Positions 21,349 through 33,966 of a DNA stretch of 64,000 nt are shown here, piece by piece. The stretch's first letter is position 1. Each line of letters starts with the position of its first letter. The notes beneath the pieces are model-generated. The model had not been told where the DNA came from. It made no database searches and saw nothing but the letters and a program-made list of their open reading frames with translations. Position numbers and translations under genes: made by a program. Source of the DNA: Okapia johnstoni (Eukaryota > Chordata > Mammalia > Artiodactyla > Giraffidae); assembly GCA_024291935.2 (NCBI GenBank), contig CM044321.1:65032985-65096984 (forward strand). The letters are read 5' to 3'.

Positions 21349-23284
21349 AGGCTTCTCACTTTTTTGGTGAGAAAAAAAAAACTGAGGTAATTGTTTTATA
21401 TGTCAGATAAACATTTTATTTCATATATGCCTGAATATATATTCATATGTGCATGCATTTTATCTCCTGTTTTGAGTGATACAGAATTCTAATTTCAAAA
21501 ATTAACATGCCACCCTCCTCCCTTCAATTTGAAGATTTTGTTTCTTTACCTACTTGATAGCAGTGCTTACTGGCTATTAGTACTAGGATCCAGTGTTTCT
21601 GATGAAAATTATGGTGTAAATATGATTATTATTTCTTTAAAGAAATTTGTTTTTCACCTTTTTTTGGGAAAGCTTTTCAGTTCTTTTTTTATTCTTACTC
21701 CGAAATTTCATGAGGATAAGATCCATTAATCTTGCCCCCACTTTCCATCTGAAGATGTCAGAATTTTCCTATAGCTCTAAGCCTAGTTTTTGCCTGTTGG
21801 CTTCAGTACTAGCCAGTACTTTAAGTTCAAGAAATAAAGTAGGCCAGCACATGTTGCCACAGAGAGAAGTTGTCAGAAATCTGCATTTTCATTGTGGTCA
21901 AGAGAGAGGTTTTAGATGGTGTAAATAAGGGATGGCAGTGGGAAGGTAGGGAACCATTTCAGAATCTGGCAGCACCAAGATATAGGGGATAAGTCTTTAC
22001 CTGAGAGTCATGAAAATCAAGTCTAGGCTTGTCCCCACTTAATAAAATCTGGAATGAAGTTCACTTTCTTTATCTACAAAATAGAAATGTGGAACCTTGA
22101 TGACCTCAAAGATCCTCTCCAAGGGTTCAGAGATCTACTCAGTAGTTCTCCTCAAGGGAATTTCATCCTCACTAGGGAGAGTTTTGGGGTCACTCTTGGC
22201 ATTTAGTATGCAGGGGCCAGGGATAACAAATATGTTTGAGTATTTGAGAAAAGCTTGCAAATGAAAGAATTGTCCAGGAAAAAGTAAAAGCCAGTGATGT
22301 CCCTTGGGGAAATACCATGAGAAATAGGAACAACTAGCCATGAAGTGATTTCTTTTGCTTCCTGGCTTCTCCTATCCTAGCCCTTTCCTGCAGGAGTGGA
22401 ACATAATAGAAACACCCTCGTGGCTGACAGAGCAATCTAACTTTGGCTGCAGATGAAATGTGCTGCTTCTTTGTCTCCCAGATTGCTGGAATTGAGCTAC
22501 TCTATCTCTTTGACTTTCTAGGTTGGACAGATGTCATTCTCCAATGATCAATAACTATGCCCCATTACAAGCTTGCATGTTTTTGTGTCATTTTTCTTAT
22601 CCATCTGGTTATGTTCATCTTATTATACCCACTTTCTTCAAACCAAAGACTGTGGAGAACAAATGTCATTCCCCATGGCTGAAATGGAGAAGAATCGGTC
22701 TAAAAGGCCAACTCTTACTACACAGAATCTAGGGAATATTGATAATGGTTTACATGTAGGAGGCCTCTAAGCAGGACAAGGCCTGGCGTAACGATTTTAC
22801 ATCTGCTCAGCATACCTGAGAGGAAAGGCTTCAAATTCGGTAAAGCAAAGCACAGAAGATTAAGACCTACTAATTGGATCTCGCCTTTGCTGCACTTTCA
22901 TTAGCTTTATAACTTGTATTGACTTAAGTGTAATTTGAAGATTCACTATTTCATCTTGAAATATGTGTTTTGTATGTAGAAACCTGCTACTAACTTGGCT
23001 CAGATCCTCCTTAGAGACACATTTTAACTGAAACAGGTCACTCCAAGGGAAACATTATTTTTCAGGAATAACTAGTAGAACTCTCGCTATAGCACAGTCT
23101 GAGATTCAGAGAAGTTTGGGAGGAAGCAACCTATGTCTCTTGCTCATTTGCTTCAGGTCCACCTGGGGCGGCCCTGGCCTTCTGCACATTCTGTAACTCT
23201 GGATCTTGCTCCCATGGGACCTTGTACTTTGTATTTATTTTCTCTAAATCCTTTCCCCTTTACCCCCTTTTAATTTAGTTACAC
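21349..23284. other. 2 kb unique DNA, nothing recognised
   Basis: No transposon of ruminant age and no domain-bearing frame. The frames at 21529-21729, 21647-21928, 22135-22341 and 22523-22770 are short and domain-free. Confidence 0.5.
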
Positions 23285-23293
23285 TTAACTGCT

Positions 23294-23510
23294 ATGGAGC
23301 TTCCCTGGTGGCTCAGACGGTGAAGAGTCTTCTTGCAGTGTGGGAGTCTGCATGCAGTTTGATCCCTGGGTCGGGAAGATCCCCTGGAGAAGGAAATGGC
23401 AACCCCACTCCAGTATTCTTGCCTGGAGAATCCCATGGATGGAGGAGCCTGGTGGGCTACAGTCCATGGGGTTGCAAAGAATCAGACACAACTGAGCGAC
23501 ATCACTTACT
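23294..23510 (+). mobile_element. Bov-tA SINE
   Basis: A full-length head (cttccctggtggctcagacg, B-box-like gtttgatccc) and a well-preserved Bov-A body. A 9-bp target duplication, ttaactgct, lies at 23285-23293 and 23511-23519. The body is close to the consensus of the other copies, so the insertion is probably relatively recent. Confidence 0.95.
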
Positions 23511-23723
23511 TTAACTGCTGTATTTTCCCAGTGTTGAGTTTCATCTCTCAAAACCTTGATCGATTCTGTTTTTCTGTCTAAATGCTTCACTCTTCTTCCC
23601 TACTCTGTGTTTAGGTAACTTCCACTGGTCCTTCAACCCTCAGTTCAGGAGGCATCATCCCAGGAAGTGTCCATTTCTGTTCCTAGACTTGTCTCTATTA
23701 TAACCTTTCTCTAGGTGTGGTCT

Positions 23724-23933
23724 CTAGGTCCATATAGTCAAGGCTATGATTTTTCCGGTAGTCATGTACTGTTGTGAGAGCTGGATCATAAAGAAGGCAG
23801 AGCGCCAAAGAATGTGATGCTTTTGAACTGTGAACTTGGGCAAACTCCAGGAGGTGGTGAGGGACAGGGGGTGCTTGCTGCAGTCCATGGGATCATGAAG
23901 AGTCAGACATGACTTGGTGACTGAACAACAACA
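23724..23933 (+). mobile_element. Internally deleted BovB 3' fragment with its own target duplication
   Basis: The left part matches the BovB ORF C-terminus (ggctatgatttttccggtag, then a gcgccaaagaat segment). The sequence then jumps at tttgaactgtg to the last 100 bases (gggcaaactccaggagg) and ends in caacaacaac. Relative to the copy at 6662-10542, about 248 bp (10184-10431) are missing. An exact 11-bp repeat, aggtgtggtct, at 23713-23723 and 23934-23944 brackets the 210-bp unit. Confidence 0.88.
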
Positions 23934-23944
23934 AGGTGTGGTCT

Positions 23945-25017
23945 GAGAGAATGACCCCAAGAAGACCTCTTAAAAGTGCAGATTCCTGGCCTGTATCCCA
24001 TTCTTGCTGAATCAGAGCTCTGGGTGGGATCCAGAATCCACAGTTTTCATAAGCTACTTAGTGTGGTTTTGAGTGTATTTCTCTCTCTCTCTCTCTTTTT
24101 TTTAATATTAACTAATCAACCATTTGAGGGGAGCTGTGGCATGTTGTTTTCCTTTGTGTCCATAGCACCTAAATAGCACCACACACATAGTAAGTATTGA
24201 ATTCAATCGCACTAAAATGCAATTTAAAACCCAGGTTTGAGTCCTGGCTCTACCATTTGCTAGATATGGGGTTGGGACAAGTTATCAAAAGCTTCTGACT
24301 CTTAAATTTCTTAACAAGACATATTTCATTATCAGTCTCATATATTTTTAGATTTGAAATTTCCAACATTAAGAGGCTAAGAGGAAACTCCTAGGAGTGG
24401 AGAGATAATATGCTTTCTTTCAATTTTCATAGCAAGATTATGATACAGTGCTGTTATTTGTTCCTATTCTACAGAAGAAGATCTTAAGCATACACTTGCC
24501 CAAAAATCTAGAGTTAGAAAGGTTTTAAAACCAAATCTAGAGTTAGAAGGCTCTTACCCTGGAGCCCTCTCTAGGGAAACTGTTACAATAACTGTTGTAA
24601 TACCCTGCTTCCTCTCACTTCAGTGTCCTTAAATCGTATGCACCTAGGAAGAAACATAACAGGAAGAAACACTGCAGTGTTTGCAGGAAAAAACATGTCA
24701 GTGACCAAAGACAAAAAACAAAAGAAACAAACAAAAAACAAAATAATTCTCTCTTGATTACAAAAATCTCCTTTCTCATTATTCTTCAAGGAATTAACAA
24801 AGTCAATTTTTTGTTCCATTTGTGCGGGCTTATATCTGTTTTGACTTTGTGTTTCATATTTTGTTTAGTTCCAACTTTAGAGAATGGTAGAGGCACTTTT
24901 TGTCTTTTCAGTTTTCAATTCTATAGCTTTTGAATGCCGTAGCTGTGTTTCTCTAAGCACTGCTGAAGGCTATGGCTCTGAAATATTAAGCCAATTCCAA
25001 TTTTCTCCCTAAGCCCC
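23945..25017. other. unique DNA with one MIR and a CT tract
   Basis: Apart from the MIR at 24215-24345 and a (CT)n run at about 24081-24098, I recognise nothing. The frame at 24583-24819 (minus) has no domain. Confidence 0.5.
24215..24345 (+). mobile_element. MIR SINE fragment
   Basis: The words ttgagtcctggctctaccat and tgctagatatggggttggga, then gacaagttatc, follow the MIR core order. The 3' part is lost or very diverged. Confidence 0.65.
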
Positions 25018-25037
25018 GTTATTACCCTCACTATTAC

Positions 25038-28000
25038 TTTTTTGAGACTAATTACTTTACAATATTGTAGTGAGTTTTGCCATACATTGACATGGATCTG
25101 CCACAGGTGTACATGTGTTCCCCATCCTGAACACCCCTCCCTCTTCCCTCCCCATCCCATCCCTCTGGGTCATCCCATTGCCCCAGCCCTGAGCATTTGT
25201 CTCATGCATCGAACCTGGAATGGTTTTCACATATGATAATATACATGTTTCAATGCTATTGTCCCAGAACGTCCCACCCTCACCTTCTCCCTCAGAGTCC
25301 ATAAGACTGTTCTATGAATCTGTGTCTCTTATTTTGTCTCGCATATAGGGTTATCGTTACCATCTTTCAAATTCCATATATATGCATTAGTATACTGTAT
25401 TGGTGTTTTTCTTTCTGGCTTTCTTCACTCTGTATAATGGGCTCCAGTTTCATCCATCTCAATAGAACCGATTCAAATGTATTCTTTTTAATGGCTGAGT
25501 AATATTCCATTGTGTATATGTACCACTGCTTCCTTATCCATTCGTCTGCTGATGGACATCTAGGTTGCTTCCATGTCCTGGCTATTGTAAACAGTGCTGC
25601 GATGAACATTGGGGTACACGCATCTCTTTCAATTCTGGTTTCCTTGGTGTGTATGCCCAGCAGTGGGATTGCTGGGTCATATGGCAGTTCTAGTCCCAGT
25701 TTTTTAAGGAATCTCCAGACTGTTCTCCATAGTGGCTGTACTAGTTTGCATTCCCACCAACAGTGTAAGAGGGTCCCCTTTTCTCCACACCCTCTCCAGC
25801 ATTTATTGCTTGTAGACTTTTGGATAGCAGACATTCTGACTGGTGTGAAATGGTACCTCATTGTGGTTTTGATTTGCATTTCTCTGATAATGAATGATGT
25901 TGAGCATCTTTTCATGTGTTTGTTAGCCATCTGTATGTCTTCTTTGGAGAAATGTCTGTTTAGTTCTTTGGCCCATTTTTTGATTGGGTCGTTTATTTTT
26001 CTGGAATTGAGCTGCAGGAGTTGCTTGTATATTTTTGAGATTAATTCTTTGTCAGTTGCTTCATTTGCTATTATTTTCTCCCATCTGAAGGCTGTCTTTT
26101 CACCTTGCTTATAGTTTCCTTTCTTGTGCAAAAGCTTTTAAGTTTAATTAGGTCCCATTTGTTTATTTTTGCTTTTATTTTCAATATTCTGGGAGGTGGG
26201 TCATAGAGGATCCTGCTGTGATTTATGTTGGAGAGTGTTTTGCCTATGTTTTCCTCTAGGAGTTTTATAGTTTCTGATCTTACGTTTAGATCTTTAATCC
26301 ATTTTGAGTTTATTTTTGTGTATGGTGTTAGACAGTGTTCTAGTTTCATTCTTTTACAAGTGGTTGACCAGTTTTCCCAGCACCACTTGTTAAAGAGATT
26401 GTCTTTTATCCATTGTATATTCTTGCCTCCTTTGTCAAAGATAAAGTGTCCATAGGTTCGTGGATTTATCTCTGGGCTTTCTATTTTGTTCCATTGATCT
26501 ATATTTCTGTCTTTGTGCCAGTACCATACTGTCTTAATGACTGTAGCTTTGTAGTAGAGCCTGAGGTCAGGCAGGTTGATTCCTCCAGTTCCATTCTTCT
26601 TGCTCAAGATGGCTCTGGCTATTTGAGGTTTTTTGTATTTCCATACAAATTGTGAAATTATTTGTTGTAGTGCTGTGGAAAATACCACTGGTAGCTTTAT
26701 AGGGATTGCATTGAATCTATAGTTTGCATTGGGTAGTATACTCATTTTCACTATATTGATTCTTCCGACCCTTGAACATGGTATATTTCTCCATCTATTT
26801 GTGTCCTCTTTGATTTCTTTCATCAGTGTTTTATAGTTTTCTATATATAGGTCTTTTGTTTCTTTAGGTAGATATATTCCTAAGTATTTTATTCTTTTTG
26901 TTGAAATGGTGAATGGAATAGTTTCCTTAATTACTCTTTCTGTTTTCTCATTGTTAGTGTATAGGAATGCAAGGGATTTCTGTGTGTTGATTTTATATCC
27001 TGCAACTTTACTATATTCATTGATTAGCTCTAGTAATTTTCTGGTGGAGTCTTTAGGGTTTTCTATGTAGAGGATCATGTCATCTGCAAACAGTAAGAGT
27101 TTTACTTCTTTTCCAATCTGGATTCCTTTTATTTCTTTTTCTGCTCTTATTGCTGTGGCCAAAACTACCAAAACTATGTTGAATAGTAGTGGTGAGAGTG
27201 GGCACCCTTGTCTTGTTCCTGACTTTAGGGGAAATGCTTTCAATTTTTCACCATTGAGGATAATGTTTGCTGTGGGTTTGTCATATATAGCTTTTATTAC
27301 GTTGAGGTATGTTCCTTCTATTCCTGCTTTCTGGAGGGTTTTTATCATAAATGGATGTTGAATTTTGTCAAAGGCTTTCTCTGCATCTATTGAGATAATC
27401 ATATGGTTTTTATCTTTCAATTTGTTAATGTGGTGTATTATGTTGATTGATTTGCGGATATTGGAGAATCCTTGCATCCCTGGGATAAAGCCCACTTGGT
27501 CATGATGTATGATCTTTTTAATATGTTGTTGGATTCTGTTTGCTAGAATTTTGTTAAGGATTTTTGCATCTATGTTCATCAATGATATTGGCCTGTAGTT
27601 TTCTTATTTTGTGGCATTTTTGTCTGGTTTTGGTATTAGGGTGATGGTGGCCTCATAGAATGAGTTTGGAAATTTACCTTCCTCTGCAATTTTCTGGAAG
27701 AGTTTGAGTAGGATAGGTATTAGCTCTTCTCTAAATTTTTGGTAGAATTCAGCTGTGAAGCCGTCTGGTCCTGGGCTTTTGTTTGCTGGAAGATTTCTGA
27801 TTACAGTTTCAATTTCTGTGCTTGTGACGGGTCTGTTAAGATTTTCTATTTCTTCCTGGTTCAGTTTTGGAAAGTTGTACTTTTCTAAGAATTTGTCCAT
27901 TTCTTCCAAGTTGTCCGTTTTATTGGCATAAAGTTGCTGATAGTAGTCTCTTAGGATCCTTTGTATTTCTGTGTTATCTGTTGTGATTTCTCCATTTTCA

Positions 28001-29042
28001 TTTCTAATTTTATTGATTTGATTCTTCTCCCTTTGTTTCTTGATGAATCTGGCTAATGGCTTGTCAATTTTATTTATCTTCTCAAAGAACCAGCTTTTAA
28101 CTTTGTTGATTTTTGCTATGGTCTCTTTTATTTCTTTTGCATTTATTTCTGCCCTAATTTTTAAGATTTCTTTCCTTCTACTAACCCTGGGGTTCTTCAT
28201 TTCTTCTTTAACTAGTTGCTTTAGGTGTAGAGTTAGGTTATTTATTTGACTTTTTTCTTGTTTATTGAGGTAAGCCTGTATTGCTATGAACCTTCCCCTT
28301 AGCACTGCTTTTACAGTGTCCCATAGGTTTTGGGTTGTTGTGTTTTCATTTTCATTCATTTCTATTCATATTTTGATTTATTTTTTTTATTTCTTCTGTG
28401 ATTTGTTGGTTATTCAGCAGCATGTTGTTCAGCCTCCATATTTTGGAATTTTTAATAGTTTTTCTCCTGTAATTGACATGTAATTTTACTGCACTATGGT
28501 CAGAAAAGATGCTTTGAATAATTTCAATTTTTTTGAGTTTACCAAGGCTAGATTTATGGCCCAGGATGTGATCTATCATGGAGAAGGTTCCATGTGCACT
28601 TGAGAAAAAGGTGAAATTCATTGTTTTGGGGTGAAATGTCCTATGGATATCAATCAGGTCTAACTGATCTGTTGTATCATTTAAAGGTTGTGTTTCCTTG
28701 TTAATTTTCTGTTTAGATGTTCTATCCATAGGTGTGAGTGGGGTATTAAAGTCTCCCACTGTTATTGTGTTATTGTTAATTTCCCCTTTCATACTTGTTA
28801 GCATTTGCCTTACATATTGCGGTGCTCCTATGTTGTGTGCATATATATTTATAATTGTTATATCTTCTTCTTGGATTGATCCTTTGATCATTATGTAGTG
28901 TCCATCTTTGTCTCCTTTCACAACCTTTATTTTAAAGTCTATTTTATCTGATATGAGTATTGCTACTCCTGCTTTCTTTTGGTCTCTATTTGCGTGGAAT
29001 ATCTTTTTCCAGCCCTTCAGTTTCAGTCTGTATGTGTCCCTT
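25038..29042 (-). mobile_element. Ruminant L1 LINE, 4.0 kb, 5'-truncated in ORF2
   Basis: On the minus strand the element runs from inside ORF2 (29042) to a very short A tail (25038). A 20-bp target duplication with one mismatch, gttattaccctcNttattac-type, lies at 25018-25037 and 29043-29062 and fixes both ends. The 3' UTR (25038-25360) matches the L1 tail nested at 9465-9817. The 5' UTR, ORF1 and about the first 50 residues of ORF2 are missing. ORF2 is interrupted by only three disabling changes over 3.7 kb, so this is among the youngest long elements here. Confidence 0.97.
25367..29042 (-). pseudogene. L1 ORF2 (endonuclease, reverse transcriptase, Cys-rich domain), truncated and broken
   Basis: ORF2p normally nicks DNA and reverse transcribes L1 RNA. 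Segment 28352-29056 holds the rest of the endonuclease with GDFNTPLTP and SDHSAVKLH. Segment 27604-28359 holds the linker with NKSPGPDGF. Segment 26071-27582 is the RT, with SIDAEKAFD (residues 64-72) and FADD (residues 165-168, about 27079-27090). Segment 25367-26131 carries the C-terminal Cys-rich motif [20 protein letters not shown]. The disabling changes are a one-base shift near 28350-28359, one in-frame stop at about 27604, and a one-base loss near 26093. One Glu codon is missing just before the FADD block. Confidence 0.96.
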
Positions 29043-29062
29043 GTTATTACCCTCATTATTAC

Positions 29063-30387
29063 AGTTGAAAATGTTCCTTAGAATTTTCACCAGAAGTGGT
29101 GTATCTGTTCTTGATCAGATTGGTCCTTCACAGTCAAGGCAGTTTTTTGATGATTGTCTTAGTAATAATGCCCTGTTCAGTTTACTAAGCACCAAACATT
29201 GTCAGTCATTGGGAATTTCTGAAATGTCACAGGGATGATTAACACCTTGTCTTCTGAATTCTGCATATCAAAATTGGCCCTAAAATGTGAAGCATTACTC
29301 AGGTGTGTGGCATTGCCTTTCTCTAATAGATTATTTAAAGCTTTTATCAGTCATGACAGATGGAAAGGATGAGGTTATCTTGTAAATCTTTAGTACAGAT
29401 TGAGGCAATAAATTAAAACACCATAGTGAGCAGCTTTCATACTGGCTTAAACAAATAATCAAATGATTATAGGCAGAATGAACAAATCCACAGGTCATTA
29501 TGAATTATACAGGAAAACCAATACATTACATTCTAAAGCTTACTTAAAAAAAAATCAGATTTTCTACTAAAGTGGTTTTTAAGTACTTGAAGCTCTGTGG
29601 AATAAAATAAATTAATTTACCATCATTAGTTTTCAAGGGAATGGTAAGAAATAAAATAAAAATACTAGATGTTGATATATGCTGAGGAGGAAAAGAACTA
29701 TAATTAGTATTTATTGAACACTAATGAATGTTCAGCACAGTAACTTAATAGGGCATTAGTCATTTATCATCAAATTTCAAAAACTTGTGGATTGGAGGGA
29801 TGGCTGTATGTTAGAGGAAAAAAGTTGTAGGTTAGAGGAAAAAATGCCTAGTCCTTAAAGTTTCCTTACAAGAACTAGTCACAGTTGAACCATTCCTATA
29901 TAAATCTATAATAAAATTTTGGTTTTTACTTTAATGTTTTCATGATGAACATGCCATTAAAATATATTTGATATTTATGGAAGCATAATCACTACCACAG
30001 GATTATCTATTATTATTAGTGATTGTGAGATTAATGAGATTGTAGGATTTATCTAGTTCTTGTATAAAAAATAGTCCAGTGACATTGGCTAGGAGTATTC
30101 TTCTTGATTTCTGTTGTAGATTTTTTTTAGCATGTAAACAAAAGCTTTTCCAAAATAACTCAGACTGTGTTCTTCATCTCTATAAGAACAAGTCAGACAG
30201 AGGAAAGTCTAGCATGGCTAATTTAAAGTCTTTCTATCAAACTCAGTTTCATGAATAGGATGGTAGTGCTAACCAGCAGGGCAGTTACTTCCACGGATGA
30301 TGTCATAAAGACATCTTCATGGTTTCAGAAGAATCATCTCTAGTTCATAAATGAGAGAACATATTACAACATGCAGGGAGTGGATGA
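29063..30387. other. unique AT-rich DNA, nothing recognised
   Basis: No repeat of recognisable family and no coding signal. A possible MIR-like trace (tattgaacactaatgaatgt) near 29709 is too weak to call. Confidence 0.5.
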
Positions 30388-30600
30388 GGCTTCCACGGTA
30401 GCTCAGTTGATAAAGAATCTGCCTACAGTGCAGGAGACTCGGATTCAATCCCTAGTTTGGGAAGATCCCCTGGAGAAGGGAATGGCAACTGGCTCCAATA
30501 TTCCTGCCTGGAGAATTCCATGGACAGAGGAACCTGGAAGGCTACAGTTCATCGGGTCCGAAGAGTTGGACGTGACTGAGCAACTAACACTTTCACTCAG
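30388..30600 (+). mobile_element. Bov-tA SINE
   Basis: Head ggcttccacggtagctcag, B-box-like ggattcaatccc, body gggaatggcaactggctcca, tail taacactttcact. The body has many substitutions relative to other copies, so it is older. A possible imperfect target repeat (agggagtggatg versus agggtggaag) flanks it. Confidence 0.93.
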
Positions 30601-33600
30601 AGGGTGGAAGAAAATAAACAGATTTATTAATGCATTGATTGTGATAAATATGCAGTTTCCAGAGGCAAACTGATTTTGTACATATATAAGTTTTTCATAT
30701 ATATGATAGTATAATGGAATATTTTATATGTTATTTTCACATTATACCTTTAAAAATATTTCTGTGGAGAAAAACTTTTATGTTTGAATAAAAATCTGTT
30801 TTACTAAGAATTTGCAGTGAGTTTATGTTATGCAATTAGCTTTGTTGCTAGGCAGCCCCAATAGCAGTTTTGATGTGTAATTTGCTTGAAACTATCAAAA
30901 GGGCCCTGCTGAAGTTTTGAAACCAACTGAATTAGCCACAGAGAACGTTAGGTGTTGCTATTTTAATGAACTGAAGCTTTGCGTTTGGGATTAAGTTTAG
31001 TGAAACCAAAATAATTTGGCACTTTGGGAACTGAAATCTGTTGAACAAAGTTGAGAGGAATTTAGCATTCACTTGTATCTCTTGGGGCGTCCTAACCTTC
31101 ACCCACTAGTGCCTACTCCATATCTTAATTCAGAAATACTTTTTTCTTAAAAGTGCATACTGTACAACTTCTGCTTGGAAGCGTTTCCTCTGTTTATATC
31201 TGCTCTGTCCTTGCTTTCTTCACCCCATACAGTCAAGTAATGGACATTATTATGAGGCAGGTCAGGGGGCCTCTGGTTTTCCCCCGACATGTCTGGTCAG
31301 CTCCTGGCTTACTTTTTGGAGGGCCATCCCAACGTCTTGTACAGCTTTCACCTCTGTGACCAAGCCTTTAATCTGACACTTGATTTAGACTTTTAGAATC
31401 CTGACTTTGCTAGAAAGTTATCTTGGTCTCCTATAAGTTGTTATTTTGAGGGCTTGGACCCACCTCCCTCACCCGTGGGCTCACCTCCCAGAATCCTGAC
31501 TCAGGTATGATGGCCAGAGTTTGTATTTTCCAGTGGTAAATTTAGAGAGCTTCTCTCTGCCTTATTCTAGAATGGGATTTCCAGGTAACCCTTGGCCTTG
31601 GGTGATTTAAAACCCCCGCTAGTACAAATTCTAATCTGAATGGCACTTGGAAGACTGCTCAATAAATCAGAAGATACTGTTTCCTCCATTAGTTTCTTCT
31701 TGAGTTTATTTATTAATTTGTTGTTGTTGTTGTTAGCAGCAGTAGCAAGAATTACAGACTACCTGCTTGCTGCTGGTCTGGGATGTGGCTGCTTAAAGAA
31801 TGAAATCTCATCACATGCAGTGGTTATACCCAGCTGAGGTATTTGAATATATGCTTAGTTAAGGATGTGACTATATTATTTCTTTAAAAGTTACTTTATT
31901 ATAGTTCTGAGTTTTCTTGTGAAAGGGAAAAATAAAAAGGAAAATATGATCCAGGCCTTTAAAAAAATACAGCTTGAGTAATTTTCCCATGACTACAATA
32001 ATTCTGATGGTAATAGTTTTATATAAATTTTTCATTTTGGTTTTGTTATTGTGTATTTTATATCACAAATAATTAGATAAAAAACAGTAGTCTACTAAAT
32101 GATTTGTTTCTGGATGCATGTAACTTAGAACAGTGTTTGATTTGTGGAGTTGATGAATGTCAGAGTATTTTAATTTGAACAAATCAGGGCAGAGTATTCA
32201 GATTTGGAGATGAAACTCATGCAATGCTTGATACTCCAGTGATTCATAATAGTAAGTTAAAGCTTTTATTTCTAAGAGTGTAAAATTTTATTTCTATTAG
32301 TGTAAAAATTTCCAGTGTGATGATATCTTAGACTACAAGCCATTAGTGTCTCAGTTAAAATTCATTTATCAGATTTTTTTCCAGCATAAGAGTTGTCTGA
32401 GATGGAATAGTACATACAACTGGAAATCTTTGAAAGGAGCACACATGAACTTATTTACAAAATAGAAACAGACTCACAGACTTAGAGAATGACTTTATTG
32501 TTACCAGAGAGGAAAGGTGACGGGGGAAGAGATCATTTGGGAATTTAGGATTGGCATGTACACATTGCTATAGTTAAGACAGATAACCAAAAAGGAGCCG
32601 TTGTAAAAAAAAAAAAAGTGGGGGGGTAGTTTACCAGTAGCCTCACATTTTATACTTATCCTTACCCTCTTGTTTCTTTTTATGTACTGAAAGTATATCT
32701 TTTTTTCATATTTGGGATTTCCTATAACATCTTTTTCTTCTTCTGTAAAAGATTGAAAATCCTTTAATGCCAACAGTCAGAAATGGACATGACTCATGGT
32801 TTTGGTTTCATGTAGACGATAATGAACTTTCCAATTTGGGCAAGTTTTGGCTTTGTGGTTTTAGCAATTAGCGTTGTGTTATAATTTTTTATTTAGTTAT
32901 CTGTTTCCCTATTATACTGTGAATTCTTGTGAGCCCGTGGTTGGTAGGAAAGCTGTTACATCTAGCATAGCACTTAGTCCCATAGTATTGATAGATGTCT
33001 AGCAAAATATTTTTCCAAATGAATTTATTTAAATGCCAGGCAATATTGAGTCAAAATAATTCCACTATTGAGCTTATTTTCCATTGAAAATATCCTCAAT
33101 GGCAAGCAAATACACTGGCCTCTAAAATATTCGTGTCCAAAATATCTGCCTACAGCAAATCAGCATCATCTTTAAGTTGGTGGCTTAGTTGTACTTAAAG
33201 AAAACAGCTTTATGATACCATATAAATACAGGCAGAACTTGATTGTCTAGCCTTTCAAAGTGTGATGGATTGCCTCTTTCCTTAAGAGGTGAATAAATCA
33301 TCACAACCTCATAAATCTTAGTAATCAGTTTTCCTCCTAGTTTAAAGAATTTTCACGAATAGCTCACAGGGGATCCATTAAACAAGGGTGGTAGAAGAGA
33401 AGTAGGTAAAAACAAAAAAGAAAAGGAAAGCTAAAATGAAAAATGAAAAGTGTGTGGGTAAGCCATTGTATGCCTAGCTGACATGGATGTAACATGGTTT
33501 CTGTGCTATCTTTGTCATGTGGAATAAAACTAGGCTCCCAAAAGGAAAGACTTTTACTGGTGAGTGTTAAATAGAATGCTTATTACCAGGAAAGAATGCT

Positions 33601-33728
33601 CCCTGGCTCTCTCCATTGCAGGGCTCTGGATGGGTGACTTTGGGGAGTTTTTATCTTCATCTCTGGGAGGAGCAACTATAGGGAAATTGGAACCTAAAAT
33701 TTACCTGATGGATAAATCACCCAAGGCC
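30601..33728. other. 3.1 kb unique DNA, nothing recognised
   Basis: No ruminant-specific insertion, gene or RNA gene is seen. The minus-strand frame at 32501-32773 (90 codons) has no recognisable domain. There is a short GTT run near 31719-31735 and an A run next to a G run near 32606-32626. Part of 30780-31080 contains several homeodomain-type ATTA/TAAT words, noted as a weak candidate for conserved non-coding DNA. Confidence 0.45.
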
Positions 33729-33741
33729 CAAAGCATATTTT

Positions 33742-33953
33742 CTTTTTTGTTGTTGTTCTTAAATTTGTTTATTTATTTATTTTTGGCTGTGCTGGGTCTT
33801 CATTGCTGTGTGCAGGTTTTCTCTAGTTGGTGGCAAGTAGGAGCTACTCTTTTGCTCTGCATCATGTGGGGTCTTCCCAGATCAGGGATTGAACGCATGT
33901 CCCATGCACTGGCAGGTGGATTCTTAACCACTGGACCACCAGGGAAGTCCCTT
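33742..33953 (-). mobile_element. CHR-type cetartiodactyl tRNA SINE (minus)
   Basis: The right edge reads ggaccaccagggaagtccc, the reverse complement of the CHR-2 SINE head. A gtctggga-type B-box region (agatcagggattgaac) and the body ggctgtgctgggtcttcatt lie to the left, next to an A-rich tail seen as ttatttatttattttt. It differs from Bov-tA, which ends in gggaagccc and has a Bov-A body. The flanks caaagcatatttt and caaagtctatctt may be an old target duplication. Confidence 0.85.
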
Positions 33954-33966
33954 CAAAGTCTATCTT

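Noticed and set aside
25512..26114. 200-codon plus-strand frame
   Set aside because: It is the antisense shadow of L1 ORF2. The minus-strand reading carries the real RT and Cys-rich motifs.
32501..32773. 90-codon minus-strand frame beginning with a charged segment
   Set aside because: No recognisable family, and the second half is translated from homopolymer runs.
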